The translations under genes were made by a program, and so were the position numbers. The notes beneath the pieces were generated by a model. That model was not told where the DNA came from. It made no database searches and worked only from the letters and a program-made list of their open reading frames with translations. This document shows positions 41,945 to 51,132 of a stretch of 64,000 nt of DNA, piece after piece. The stretch comes from Gemmatimonadota bacterium (GTDB taxonomy: Bacteria; Gemmatimonadota; Gemmatimonadetes; Gemmatimonadales; GWC2-71-9). Within the stretch, counting starts at the first letter, position 1. Every line of letters begins with the position of its first letter. The stretch covers positions 372,001 to 436,000 of the forward strand of contig JADJPD010000010.1 of NCBI GenBank assembly GCA_016713435.1, in the 5' to 3' direction.

Positions 41945-43399
41945 TCAGGCCTCGGGGGACGGTGAGGAGTTGCCGCCTGGAGTCTCGCCGCCACGGCCGC
42001 CGCGCCCGCGGCGGCCGCGGCGCCGGCGCCGCCGAGCCTGCTGGCCATCGGCCTCGGCGTTGTCCGGCTGGCCGGTCGGCTCGGGCGTGGGACGGGGGGG
42101 CGGGAGCGGCTGCTCGGGAGCGCGCCCGCGGGGGCGCTCGGCGCGCTCGCCCGGCCTCCCCTTCTGGCGCGGTGCCTCGCCCTGCGCTGGACGCTGTTCG
42201 GAGAGGGCCGGCTTCCCGGCGGCCCCCTGCGGTGGCCGTGACGGCTGAGGCGGGCGCTCGTGCTTGCCACCCTGCGACGCGGGGGCAGCGGCCGGGCGCG
42301 CCTCGGGACGCTTCCCGTCCGGCGGCCGCCGGTCCATGCCGGGGCGCGCCGGCACGGCGGGCGCGGCCAGCGGCTCGGCCCCGGCCTCGCGCTCGGCCTG
42401 TTCCTCGCGCAGCTGCACCAGCGGGATGATGCGCGGCCCGTGGCCCTCGCTCCGGAGGAAGACGCGCTCGCGGAAGATGTCCACCGCCACCACCTTCTCG
42501 GCGCCGTGGCGGGTCTGCAGCGTCTTGCCCTCGCGCGGGAAGCGCTTGCGCGCGGCGACGTAGAACTCGTGTTCGTACTTGAGGCAGCAGAGCAGCCGCC
42601 CGCAGCCACCGGAGATCTGCGCCGGGTTGAGTGAGAGGTGCTGGTCCTTGGCGAGGGCCAGGCTCACGGGGTTGAGGTCCTTGAGCCAGGTGCTGCAGCA
42701 GAACTCGCGGCCGCAGCGGCCCACGCCGCCCAGGCGCGCGGCCTCGTCCCGGACGCCGATCTGGCGCAGCTCGATCCGTGCCTTGAACGCCGCCGCGAGC
42801 TCGCGCACCAGCACGCGGAAGTCCACCCGCTTCTCGGCCGTGAAGTAGATGGTGAGCTTGGAGCGGTCGAACTGCCACTCGGTGTCGCTCACCCGCATCT
42901 CGAGCTTGTGCTGGCGGACCTTGGCGATGGCCTGCTGGCGGAGGTCGTCTTCCTGCTTGCGGAGCTCGTTGGCCTGACGAATGTCTTCCTGGGTGGCGCG
43001 CCGGAGGACCTGCCGGAGCTTGGGCCCGCGCTTGCCGTCGGCCGGGGGGGCCGGTGGCTCCGGGGCCGGGGGAGGGGCGGCGGGCGTCTCCTCCTCCGCC
43101 GGGGCGTCGCCGGCCACGGCCACCGCGCTCCCCTCGTCGGCGCCGCCGGGTTCCGCGCTGGTCTCCACCGCCCGGCCGCCGCTGCGCGCCTCGGCGACGC
43201 CCGCGCCCACGGCGCAGGAGCTGCACGCCCCGCACTTCTTCTCGGCGGACGGCCCGGTGGTGAGCACGCGCCCCAGGTCCTGGCCGCGCTCGGCGGGAAC
43301 CACGACGGCCTCGTGGAGCCGCAGCGGCTCCCGGTCGTCGGGCCAGGCGAAGAACTCGCGGCGGGTGCCCTTGAAGCGGACTTCGACGGTCTGGGGCAT
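41945..43399 (-). CDS. ricT: PSP1-domain protein of the RicT/YaaT family
   Basis: A 484-residue protein. The PSP1 core covers residues ~150-330 (DTEWQFDRSKLTIYFTAEKRVDFRVLVRELA, RIELRQIGVRDEAARLGGVGRCGREFCCSTWLKDL, SGGCGRLLCCLKYEHEFY). Its Cys clusters (GREFCC, GCGRLLCC) match those that hold iron-sulfur centres in the Bacillus RicT complex. A Pro/Ala-rich insert with another Cys cluster (KKCGACSSCAVG) sits near residue 55. A Pro/Arg-rich tail ending in RRRRRRGRRGRGGRGG is unusual and may bind RNA. RicT homologues influence RNase Y and RNA processing. Confidence 0.88.
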   Translation of the reverse strand: MPQTVEVRFKGTRREFFAWPDDREPLRLHEAVVVPAERGQDLGRVLTTGPSAEKKCGACSSCAVGAGVAEARSGGRAVETSAEPGGADEGSAVAVAGDAPAEEETPAAPPPAPEPPAPPADGKRGPKLRQVLRRATQEDIRQANELRKQEDDLRQQAIAKVRQHKLEMRVSDTEWQFDRSKLTIYFTAEKRVDFRVLVRELAAAFKARIELRQIGVRDEAARLGGVGRCGREFCCSTWLKDLNPVSLALAKDQHLSLNPAQISGGCGRLLCCLKYEHEFYVAARKRFPREGKTLQTRHGAEKVVAVDIFRERVFLRSEGHGPRIIPLVQLREEQAEREAGAEPLAAPAVPARPGMDRRPPDGKRPEARPAAAPASQGGKHERPPQPSRPPQGAAGKPALSEQRPAQGEAPRQKGRPGERAERPRGRAPEQPLPPPRPTPEPTGQPDNAEADGQQARRRRRRGRRGRGGRGGETPGGNSSPSPEA

Positions 43400-44361
43400 C
43401 AGGCCTCGGTGAAGGCCCCCATCGCGGCGAACTTGTCGCCGCGGCGGCGCACCAGCTTTTCGGGGCGGATCTTGCGGAGCTCGTTGACGTGGCGGATGAG
43501 CGCCTCCCGCAGCGCCTCACCGGTGGCGTCGGGATCGAGGTGGGCGCCCCCCATGGGCTCGGGGAGCACCTCGTCGATGAGCTTGCTCTTGAGCAGGTCC
43601 TGCGCCGTCAGCTTCAGGGCGTCGGCGGCGCGCTCGCGCTGGCTGGCGTCCTTCCAGAGGATGGCGGCGCAGCCCTCGGGGGAGATCACCGAGTAGACCG
43701 AGTTCTCGAACATGAGGATCCGGTCGGCGGTGCCGAGCGCCAGGGCGCCGCCCGAGCCGCCTTCGCCGATGACCACGGCCACGATGGGCGTCGGCAGCGC
43801 CGCCATCTCGAGGATGTTCCGCGCCAGCGCCTCGGACTGGCCGCGCTCCTCGGCGCCGAGGCCGGGATAGGCGCCGGGGGTGTCGATGAGCGTGATGACC
43901 GGCGCGCCGAACTTGGCCGCCATCTTCATGAGCCGGAGCGCCTTCCGGTAGCCCTCGGGGTGGGCCATGCCGAAGTTGCGCTTCAGGTTCTCCTTGGTGT
44001 CCCGCCCCTTCTGGTGCCCGATCACCATCACCGACAGTCCGGCGAGCCGCGCCCAGCCGCCGACGATCGAGGGATCGTCGCGGTAGAGCCGGTCGCCGTG
44101 CAGCTCGATGAAGTCGGTGAAGATGGTGCTCAGGTAGTCCAGCGTGTAGGGCCGGCGCGGATGCCGCGCCACCTGCACCCGCTGGATGGGCGAGAGCGCG
44201 CCGTAGATCTCCTGGCGCACCGTGTTGAGCCGGACCTGCAGCAGCCGGATCTCCTCGGCCACGTCGATCTTGCCCTCCTCACCGAGCTTCTGGAGGTTCT
44301 CGATCTGCCGTTCCAGCTCCTGCAGGGGCTTCTCGAAGTCGAGCGCGTAGGTCGAGGCCAT
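43399..44361 (-). CDS. accA: Acetyl-CoA carboxylase carboxyltransferase subunit alpha
   Basis: A 320-residue subunit that transfers carboxyl groups from biotin to acetyl-CoA in fatty acid synthesis. The N-terminal helix FEKPLQELERQIENLQKL is followed by the crotonase-like core: VIGHQKGRDTKENLKRNFGMAHPEGYRKALRLM, TLIDTPGAYPGLGAEERGQSEAIA-type sequence and IGEGGSGGALALGTADRILM. The ATG at 44361 is the family start. Its stop overlaps the ricT start by one base (TGATG). accD is not in the window. Confidence 0.96.
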   Translation of the reverse strand: MASTYALDFEKPLQELERQIENLQKLGEEGKIDVAEEIRLLQVRLNTVRQEIYGALSPIQRVQVARHPRRPYTLDYLSTIFTDFIELHGDRLYRDDPSIVGGWARLAGLSVMVIGHQKGRDTKENLKRNFGMAHPEGYRKALRLMKMAAKFGAPVITLIDTPGAYPGLGAEERGQSEALARNILEMAALPTPIVAVVIGEGGSGGALALGTADRILMFENSVYSVISPEGCAAILWKDASQRERAADALKLTAQDLLKSKLIDEVLPEPMGGAHLDPDATGEALREALIRHVNELRKIRPEKLVRRRGDKFAAMGAFTEA

Positions 44362-44405
44362 GGGGGTCGGGTGAGCGAGGGTCGCGGCGGCGCGGGGCGC
44401 CGCCG

Positions 44406-47400
44406 TCAGGATGCGCGCACGAACGCGACGCTGTCCGTGCCAAGCAGCCGGCGCAGGCCGGCCACCAGTTCTTCGTCGGGGGCCACGCGGACCCGGCGGG
44501 ACCGCGCCCGGAGGCGCTCGCCGTTCCCGTCGGACCATTCAATATAGAGCGGCGCGGGCCCGGGGTGGCGGCTGCAGAGGGCCACCGCCTGCCGGAGCAG
44601 GTCCGGCTCGGGGGCGCTCGGCAGGCTCCAGCGGAGCGCCAGGCCCAGCGAGCCCGAGCTGAGCAGCTCCTCGAGCGGGCGGGCGCTCTCCACCACGAAC
44701 GGCGCCCGCTCCTCCCCCCGGTCCCGGGCGGAGTACCCGCCCGTCAGGAGCACCGCCAGATCCTCCCGCAGCACGGAGTTCAGCTTGGACCACGCCTCCG
44801 GGAAGACGATGGCCTCGGCGGTGCCGTGGAAGTCCTCGAGGATGATCCGGGCGTACTCCTTGCCCGTCTTCTTTGAGATCTGCCGCTTCACCGACGTCAG
44901 CACGGCGGCCACCGTCACCTGGTGCTCGCTCCACTCGTGCAGCGTGGCGGTGGTCCGGCTGCCGAAGACCTCGACCTCCGCGCGGAAGCGCTCCAGCGGG
45001 TGGCCGGAGATGAAGAAGCCGATGACTTCCTTTTCCTTGGCCAGCCGTTCCTGCTCGGTCCACGGCGGGACGTCGGGGAGGCCGCTGGCGGTGGGCCGCG
45101 CGGTGGGCGTCGCCTCGCCGAAGAGGGAGGCCTGGCCCACCTCGCGCTCCTGCTGCAGCACCTGCGCCTCCCGCAGCGCGTCGTCCAGCGCCTGCACCAG
45201 CTGGTGGCGGTGGCCGCCGAGGCCGTCCATGGCGCCGGCGGCCACGAGGGACTCGAGGACGCGCTTGTTGCAGAGGCGGAGGTCCACCCGCTGCGCGAAG
45301 TCGCGGAGGCTCGTGAACGGCTCCTGGGTGCGCGCCGCGATCATCGACTCGATGGCGCCGCGTCCCACGTTCCGCACCGCGCCGAGGCCAAAGCGCATCC
45401 GCTTCTCCCCGGTGACGGTGAACTTGAAGCCCGACTCGTTGACGTCCGGCGGCAGCACCTCGATGCCCAGCTCGCGGGCCTCGTTGATGTACTGCACCAC
45501 CTTGTCGGTGCTCCCGATTTCCGAGGAGAGCAGCGCCGCCATGAACTCGGCCGGGTAGTAGGTCTTGAGCCACGCCGTCTGGTAGCTCAGCACCGAGTAC
45601 GCCACCGAGTGCGACTTGTTGAAGCCGTAGCGCCCGAAGGTCTTGATCTGCCCGCCGAGGTCCTCGGCCAGCTTCTGGCTGATGCCCTTGGCCACGGCGC
45701 GCTCGATGAAGTGGCCCACTTCCTTGTCGATCAGCTCCTGGTCCTTCTTGCCCACCGCCTTCCGGAGCACGTCGGCTTCGGCGAGCGAGTAGCCCGCCAG
45801 CACGTTGGCGATCCGCATCACCTGCTCCTGGTAGGTGATGACGCCGTAGGTGGGCTCCAGCACCTCCTCGAGGGAGGGGTGCGGGTAGCTGACCTTCTCC
45901 TGCCCCAGCTTGCGGCGGATGAAGACGAGGTGCATCCCTGCGTCGAGCGGGCCTGGCCGGAGCAGCGCGTTGGAGGCCACGAGGTCGTCGAACCGGTCGC
46001 ACTTCATGTTCCGGAGCGTCTCGGTGGCCAGCGGCGACTCGAACTGGAAGATGCCGGCGGTGCGGCCCTTGCGGAGCACCTCGTAGACCTTGGGGTCCTC
46101 GAAGTCCAGCGTGTCCACGTCGATGTGCCGCCCGTGGCGCTCGGCGATCATCTGCACGGCGTCGTGGATGACGGTCAGCGTCTTGAGGCCGAGCATGTCC
46201 ATCTTGAGCATGCCGACCTTCTCGAGGGGCCCCATCTCGAACTGCGTGATGATGGAGTCCTCGCCGTCCGCCCCCGCCCCCGAGCCCTTGGTGGGGGCGG
46301 AGCAGACGGGGACGTACTCGCTGAGCGGGCCCGGCGCGATGACCACGCCCGCGGCGTGCACCGACGCGTGGCGGCTGATCCCCTCGATCCGGCTCGCGAA
46401 CTGGACGCAGCGCTCGTAGAGCGGGTTGCCCTTCACCAGGTCCCGGAACTCGGTGACCTGCTTCAGCGCCTCGTCCACGGTGAGCGCGAACGCCGGCCCG
46501 GAGGGGATGAGCTTGGTGAGCTTGTCGGCGTCGCCCGGGGGGATGCGGAGCAGGCGGGCCACGTCCTTCACCGCGGCGCGCGCCTTGAGCGTCCCGAAGG
46601 TGATGATCTGCCCCACGCTGGCGCGCCCGTAGCGCTGCCGCACGTACTCGATGACCTCGCCCCGGCGCTCGAAGCAGAAGTCCACGTCGATGTCGGGCAT
46701 CGACACGCGCTCGGGGTTCAGGAACCGCTCGAACAGCAGGTCGAACTTGAGCGGGTCCACGTTGGTGATGCCGAGCCCGTACGCCACGATGGACCCGGCC
46801 GCCGACCCGCGGCCCGGGCCCACCGGGATGCCGCGCTCCCGCGCCGCGGCGATGAAGTCCTGGACGATCAGGAAGTAGCCGGCGTAGCCCGCCTTGTTGA
46901 TCACGGAGAGCTCGTAGTCGAGCCGCTCCTGCACGTGCGCGGGGATGGGGGCGCCGTACCGTTTCTCGATGCCCTTCGTGGCCAGGTCGAGGAGCAGCGC
47001 CTCCTCGGTGTCGTAGCCCTCGGGCCGCGGGAAGCTCGGCACGAAGTACTTCTTCTCGAAGCTGAACTCGCAGGTGTTGGCCACCACCTGCGTGTTCGCC
47101 AACACCTCGGGATGGCCCTTGAAGAGCTTGGCCATCTCGGCCTCGCTCTTGACGTACGACTCGCTGCCCTCGAAGCGGAACCGCTTGGGATCGTCCAGCT
47201 CCGAGCCGGTGCCGATGGCCAGCAGCACGTCGTGCGCCTCGGCGTCCTCGCGGGTCAGGTAGTGGGCGTCGTTGGTGGCCACCACGCCGAGGCCGAGGTC
47301 CTTGGAGAGCTGGAACATCCCCTCGGTGACGATGGCCTCCTCGGGGATGCCGTGGCTCTGCACCTCGAGCCAGAAGTTTCCCTCGCCGAAGGTCTGCGCA

Positions 47401-47888
47401 AACCAGCTCGCCGACTTCTTCGCCTCCTCGTAGTTCTGCTGGCGCAGCCAGAGCGCCACCTCGCCCGAGAGGCAGGCGGCGAGGCAGACCATCCCCTCGC
47501 TGTGCTGCGCCAGGACTTCCTTGTCGATGCGGGGGCGGCGGTAGAAGCCCTCGAGGTACCCGATGGAGGAGAGCCGGACGAGGTTCTTGTACCCCGCGCG
47601 GTTCCTGGCGAGCAGGACGAGGTGGCTGTACGCGGAGGGCGCCCACTGCGGCTTCTGCTGCACCGTCCGCGGACCGAAGGCGAGGTACGCCTCGAAGCCC
47701 AGGATGGGGCGCAGCTTCTTCGCCTTGGCCTCCTCATAGAACGACCAGGCGCAGTGCATGTTGCCGTGGTCGGTGATGGCCAGGCTGTCCATGCCGAGCT
47801 TCTGGACGTGCGCCACCAGCTCGGGGATCCGGTTGGCGCCGTCGAGGAGGGAGTACTCGGAGTGGGTATGGAGGTGGACGAAGGCCAT
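44406..47888 (-). CDS. dnaE: DNA polymerase III subunit alpha
   Basis: A 1160-residue replicative polymerase of the DnaE1 type. The PHP domain begins at residue 1 (VHLHTHSEYSLLDGANRI, ITDHGNMH). The palm has GRGSAAGSIVAY and the catalytic Asp motif MPDIDVDFCFERRGE near residue 398. The fingers and tandem helix-hairpin-helix follow (NKSHSVAYSVLSYQTAWLK, LRDFAQRVD), then an OB fold (VTVAAVLTSVKRQISKKTGKEYARIILED). No intein is present. Adjacent accA 44 bp downstream is a common bacterial pairing. Confidence 0.97.
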   Translation of the reverse strand: MAFVHLHTHSEYSLLDGANRIPELVAHVQKLGMDSLAITDHGNMHCAWSFYEEAKAKKLRPILGFEAYLAFGPRTVQQKPQWAPSAYSHLVLLARNRAGYKNLVRLSSIGYLEGFYRRPRIDKEVLAQHSEGMVCLAACLSGEVALWLRQQNYEEAKKSASWFAQTFGEGNFWLEVQSHGIPEEAIVTEGMFQLSKDLGLGVVATNDAHYLTREDAEAHDVLLAIGTGSELDDPKRFRFEGSESYVKSEAEMAKLFKGHPEVLANTQVVANTCEFSFEKKYFVPSFPRPEGYDTEEALLLDLATKGIEKRYGAPIPAHVQERLDYELSVINKAGYAGYFLIVQDFIAAARERGIPVGPGRGSAAGSIVAYGLGITNVDPLKFDLLFERFLNPERVSMPDIDVDFCFERRGEVIEYVRQRYGRASVGQIITFGTLKARAAVKDVARLLRIPPGDADKLTKLIPSGPAFALTVDEALKQVTEFRDLVKGNPLYERCVQFASRIEGISRHASVHAAGVVIAPGPLSEYVPVCSAPTKGSGAGADGEDSIITQFEMGPLEKVGMLKMDMLGLKTLTVIHDAVQMIAERHGRHIDVDTLDFEDPKVYEVLRKGRTAGIFQFESPLATETLRNMKCDRFDDLVASNALLRPGPLDAGMHLVFIRRKLGQEKVSYPHPSLEEVLEPTYGVITYQEQVMRIANVLAGYSLAEADVLRKAVGKKDQELIDKEVGHFIERAVAKGISQKLAEDLGGQIKTFGRYGFNKSHSVAYSVLSYQTAWLKTYYPAEFMAALLSSEIGSTDKVVQYINEARELGIEVLPPDVNESGFKFTVTGEKRMRFGLGAVRNVGRGAIESMIAARTQEPFTSLRDFAQRVDLRLCNKRVLESLVAAGAMDGLGGHRHQLVQALDDALREAQVLQQEREVGQASLFGEATPTARPTASGLPDVPPWTEQERLAKEKEVIGFFISGHPLERFRAEVEVFGSRTTATLHEWSEHQVTVAAVLTSVKRQISKKTGKEYARIILEDFHGTAEAIVFPEAWSKLNSVLREDLAVLLTGGYSARDRGEERAPFVVESARPLEELLSSGSLGLALRWSLPSAPEPDLLRQAVALCSRHPGPAPLYIEWSDGNGERLRARSRRVRVAPDEELVAGLRRLLGTDSVAFVRAS

Positions 47889-47915
47889 CGGACCACCGGG
47901 CGCGGGGCGCCCGGC

Positions 47916-48557
47916 CTATTTCTCCCGGGCTTCGAGCGTGCGCAGCACGGTGTCCAGCGACACCCCGCGCGCGCGCAGCAAGACCAGCAGGTGGAAGAGC
48001 AGGTCGGCCGCCTCGTTGGCGAGCCGCTCGTCACTTTCGGCGTGGGCCGCCACGACCGTCTCCACGGCCTCCTCACCGACCTTTTGCGAGACCTTTGCCA
48101 GACCGTGATCCAGCAGGGTGACGGTATAGGAGCCGGGCGTCCGTTCCTCGGCCCGCCGGGCGATGGTGCTGGCGAGGCGGGTGAGCAGGTGGCCGCCCGG
48201 ATCGGGCTCGGGGGAAGTCCCCCCCTCGGCGGTCACCCGGGTGGCGAAGCAGGTGGGGGTCCCGGTGTGGCAGGCCGGTCCCTGCTGGTCCACGCGGTAC
48301 AGGATGGCGTCGCCGTCGCAGTCCAGCCGGATCTCCGCCACCCGCTGCTCGTGGCCGCTGGTCTCGCCCTTCCGCCAGAGCGCCTCGCGGCTCCGGCTCC
48401 AGTAGTGGGCCAGGCCGGTTTCCCGGGTGCGGACCAGCGCCTCGCGGGTGGCCCAGGCGAGCATCAGGACATCCCCCGAGCGGCGGTCCTGCGCGATGAC
48501 GGGCACCAGCCCAGCCGCGCCGAAGCGCACCTGCTCGAGCCATGGATCGTGAGTCAC
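47916..48557 (-). CDS. hisI: Bifunctional phosphoribosyl-AMP cyclohydrolase/phosphoribosyl-ATP pyrophosphatase
   Basis: A 213-residue HisIE enzyme catalysing the second and third steps of histidine synthesis. The HisI part (1-112) has SRSREALWRKGETSGH and the metal/Cys segment CDGDAILYRVDQQGPACHTGTPTCF. The HisE part (120-210) has KVGEEAVETVVAA and NEAADLLFHLLVLLRARGV. The start is GTG at 48557. A TTGACA-N17-TAGCTT promoter ends 5 nt before it, so the message is probably leaderless. No other his gene is nearby, so the pathway is dispersed. Confidence 0.95.
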   Translation of the reverse strand: MTHDPWLEQVRFGAAGLVPVIAQDRRSGDVLMLAWATREALVRTRETGLAHYWSRSREALWRKGETSGHEQRVAEIRLDCDGDAILYRVDQQGPACHTGTPTCFATRVTAEGGTSPEPDPGGHLLTRLASTIARRAEERTPGSYTVTLLDHGLAKVSQKVGEEAVETVVAAHAESDERLANEAADLLFHLLVLLRARGVSLDTVLRTLEAREK

Positions 48558-48562
48558 GCCAC

Positions 48563-48591
48563 AAGCTACCGGGCCTTCCCATGATTGTCAA
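48563..48591 (-). promoter_or_regulatory. hisIE promoter, near-consensus -35 and leaderless spacing
   Basis: Minus-strand TTGACA (48591-48586), 17-bp spacer, TAGCTT (48568-48563). The GTG start codon is at 48557-48555, at the expected transcription start. It is the clearest example of the TAGNTT boxes in this window. Confidence 0.65.
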
Positions 48592-50257
48592 AAACCCTTG
48601 TGGCGCATCAGCTTGGCTCAGGTTGACGAGCCGGGCCGGGCTCCTCCTTGCCGTGTTTCTGACCGCCTGCGGCGGGGGGGATGACGGGGGGCCTCCCACC
48701 CCGGCGGACTGCAGGACGGCCTCCCCAACGACGCTCGCAGCCGGGGAGGTGGCCCTCATCGACCCGGCCTCCAGCAACGGCTGCCTGACCCTTCCCGCCA
48801 GCGGGCCGCTTGGGGCCGAGTATCTGGTGACGGTCTATTCCGCAAACGGGCAGGTGGTGGACGGCGGGGCAAGCGGTGCCTACGCCCTGAACGGGGCGGC
48901 GCTCGCGGCACCCCGCGCCGCCGCGCGGTCCGGGGGGGCTGAAGACGCCGGACTGGCCTTCGAGGCCCGCCTCCGTGCGGAGGAGGTCCGGCTGGCCTCG
49001 GCCGCCGTGGCAAACCGTCGGCAGCGGCGGCCGGCCGTGCGGCGGCCCCCGTCGGTCGGGGACACCCGGACCTTCTCTGTGTGCGCGTCGATCGCCTGCG
49101 CGGGGTTTGTGCCGGTGCAGGCCAGCGCCCGGTTCGTCGGGACGCACGTGGCGCTCTTCGTGGACGACACCGTCGCCGCCGGCGGCTTCAGCCCCGCGGA
49201 GCTCGACTCGCTCGGCGTCCTGGCCGACAGTCATCTCTTCCCCCTCGACACCACCGCGTTCGGCGCCCCCTCGGACCTGGATGGCAACGGGGTGGTCATC
49301 GTGCTGCTCACCGACCGGGTGAACGCGCTTTCGAACTGCAGCCTCTCGGGCGGGATCGTGCGGGGGTACTTCTCCAGCCGGGACCTGACCCAGCAACCCG
49401 GCTCCAACCAGGGCGAGATCGTCTACGGCATGGTGCCCGACCCCGCCCAGGCGCTCTGCTTCGGCAAGGTGTTCGTGCGCGCCAACATCGCGCCGACGGT
49501 GGTGCACGAGCTGCAGCACCTGATCTCCTACAACCGGCACGTCCTGCTCGGGAACGGGCAGCCGGAGGCCAGCTGGCTCAATGAGGGGCTGTCGCACTTC
49601 GCCGAGGAGCTGGCGGGGCGGACCGTGCCCCCGATGCTGTGCCCGTCCGGGAACTGCCTGAACCAGTTCGCGGCAGGCAACATCCGGAACGCATTCACCT
49701 ATCTTTCCAGTCCCGGCTCCTACTACCTGGTCTATCCGCGGGGCAGCACGGGGTCGCTGGGCGAGCGGGGCGCGGCCTGGTTGTTCGTGCGCTGGCTGGC
49801 GGACCGTTCGCTGGCGGACACGGTGCTGGCCACCGACGTCACGCGCCGCCTCCTCGGTGCGGACCAGGCCGGCGGGCTCGCGCTCACCGGCGGAGCCAAC
49901 GTGGCTGCGGCGCTGCAGCGGGTCGAGGCCGGCATCACCTTCCCCACGCTGGCGGGGCGATGGCACCTGAGCAACTGGACGGAGCGGGTCCCCGGCTTCA
50001 GCGAGCCGAGCGGCTGGCTGCGCTACCGCAGCTGGGACCTGCCGCTGGTGTTCGACCAGCTGTTCCCGGGGCCCTATCCGCTCCGGCCCGACTCGACGTC
50101 GGGCGCGCCGTACGCGGCGGCGGGCACCCTGCTCGGCGGTTCGGCGACGTACCTGCGTGTGGTGCAGCCCCCGTCGGGCGAGCCGGTGGGCTTCCTCCTC
50201 GACACCCGGAACACCGCCGAGGTGCTCCCGCGGCTCGCCGTCGTCCGGCTGCGCTGA
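48581..50257 (+). CDS. Secreted zinc metalloprotease lipoprotein (HExxH)
   Basis: A 558-residue lipoprotein (signal ...RAGLLLAVFLTAC, then GGGDDGG linker). The catalytic domain contains VVHELQHLISYNRH, an HExxH zinc site, followed about 20 residues later by WLNEGLSHFAEELAG, whose Glu is a plausible third ligand as in gluzincin-type enzymes. It is preceded by HVALFVDDTV and a D-x-D-x-N-G calcium-like loop (DLDGNG). Processing or degradation of surface proteins is likely but substrates are unknown. The ATG at 48581 lies only 23 bp from the divergent hisIE start. Its stop overlaps the next gene. Confidence 0.78.
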   Translation: MIVKNPCGASAWLRLTSRAGLLLAVFLTACGGGDDGGPPTPADCRTASPTTLAAGEVALIDPASSNGCLTLPASGPLGAEYLVTVYSANGQVVDGGASGAYALNGAALAAPRAAARSGGAEDAGLAFEARLRAEEVRLASAAVANRRQRRPAVRRPPSVGDTRTFSVCASIACAGFVPVQASARFVGTHVALFVDDTVAAGGFSPAELDSLGVLADSHLFPLDTTAFGAPSDLDGNGVVIVLLTDRVNALSNCSLSGGIVRGYFSSRDLTQQPGSNQGEIVYGMVPDPAQALCFGKVFVRANIAPTVVHELQHLISYNRHVLLGNGQPEASWLNEGLSHFAEELAGRTVPPMLCPSGNCLNQFAAGNIRNAFTYLSSPGSYYLVYPRGSTGSLGERGAAWLFVRWLADRSLADTVLATDVTRRLLGADQAGGLALTGGANVAAALQRVEAGITFPTLAGRWHLSNWTERVPGFSEPSGWLRYRSWDLPLVFDQLFPGPYPLRPDSTSGAPYAAAGTLLGGSATYLRVVQPPSGEPVGFLLDTRNTAEVLPRLAVVRLR

Positions 50258-51132
50258 GGGCGACGCGCGTCGCCCTCGCGCTGCTCGGCGGGCTCCTGCC
50301 CGGCCTGCTCCAGGCCCAGTCCGCTCCAACTCCCCTGATCCTCACGCTGCCGGTCTCCGTCCGCCTCGCCGGCCTCGGCGGGGCGGGGGTGGCCATCGCC
50401 GGCGATGCGGGGGCCACCTTCGTGAACCCGGCCGCCCTCGCCACGATCCGGCACGCGGCCATGGAAGGCTCGCTGCAGCGCTATCCTGACGGCACCATCG
50501 AGACCATGGGCGCGGCCGCCTTCCGGCTGCTGCAGTTCGACCTGGGCGGCGGCTACCACTACCTGCGCTTCAGCGACACCTCCGCCACCAAGGACAACCT
50601 GGTCTGGACCGGCTCGGCCACCTACCGGTTCGGGTTCATCTCGCTCGGGTCCACCCTCAAGTACGTCTCGCTCGAGGACTCGCTGGACCAGGTCCGGCGC
50701 GCCGGCACGATGGACCTGGGCGCCGGCATCCATGTCTTCGACCTGATGACGCTGGCCTTCGCGGTGCGGAACGTCGGCGGCTGGCGGGTGACCGGCGGCC
50801 CGCTCACGCTGCCCACGAGCAAGCACGCCGGCTTCTCGTTCAACTTCACCGACCCGCAGGAGACCGCCCGGGTGCTCGGCACCATCGAGGTGGTGTGGAC
50901 CGAGCACGCCCGGCGGCGCACCATCATCGGGGCCGAGGCCGGCGCTGTGCTCGGCAAGGTGGGGGTGGTGGGACGGGTGGGCTGGGGGGCGCCGCCCGAG
51001 GGGGCGGGGCAGAAGGAAGTGTCGCTCGGCGCCGGGGTGGTGCTGAGCCGGTTCAACATCGATTATGCCTGGCAGCGACGGACCAAGCTCGGCGGCCACG
51101 TCCACCGGTTCGGCCTGCGCTTCACCATCTGA
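50254..51132 (+). CDS. PorV/PorQ-like outer-membrane beta-barrel protein; probable CTG start
   Basis: A protein of about 292 residues with a signal peptide (LALLGGLLPGLLQAQ). LPVSVRLAGLGGAGVAIAGDAGATFVNPAALAT is the N-terminal signature of PorV/UPF0164-type barrels, and repeated amphipathic strands follow (YRFGFISLGSTLKYVSLEDS, KEVSLGAGVVLSRFNIDYAWQRRTK). No ATG, GTG or TTG lies near the signal peptide. The only sensible start is CTG at 50254, overlapping the protease stop as CTGA. In Bacteroidota PorV serves type IX secretion; such a role here is conjecture. Confidence 0.75.
   Translation: MRATRVALALLGGLLPGLLQAQSAPTPLILTLPVSVRLAGLGGAGVAIAGDAGATFVNPAALATIRHAAMEGSLQRYPDGTIETMGAAAFRLLQFDLGGGYHYLRFSDTSATKDNLVWTGSATYRFGFISLGSTLKYVSLEDSLDQVRRAGTMDLGAGIHVFDLMTLAFAVRNVGGWRVTGGPLTLPTSKHAGFSFNFTDPQETARVLGTIEVVWTEHARRRTIIGAEAGAVLGKVGVVGRVGWGAPPEGAGQKEVSLGAGVVLSRFNIDYAWQRRTKLGGHVHRFGLRFTI

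Noticed and set aside
44922..48584. A 1220-codon open frame on the plus strand
   Set aside because: It is antisense to dnaE and hisIE; the protein is low in complexity, matches no family, and arises from GC-rich codon bias.
50254..51132. PorV-like protein as proof of a type IX secretion system
   Set aside because: No other type IX component is in the window, and PorV-like barrels occur without the system.
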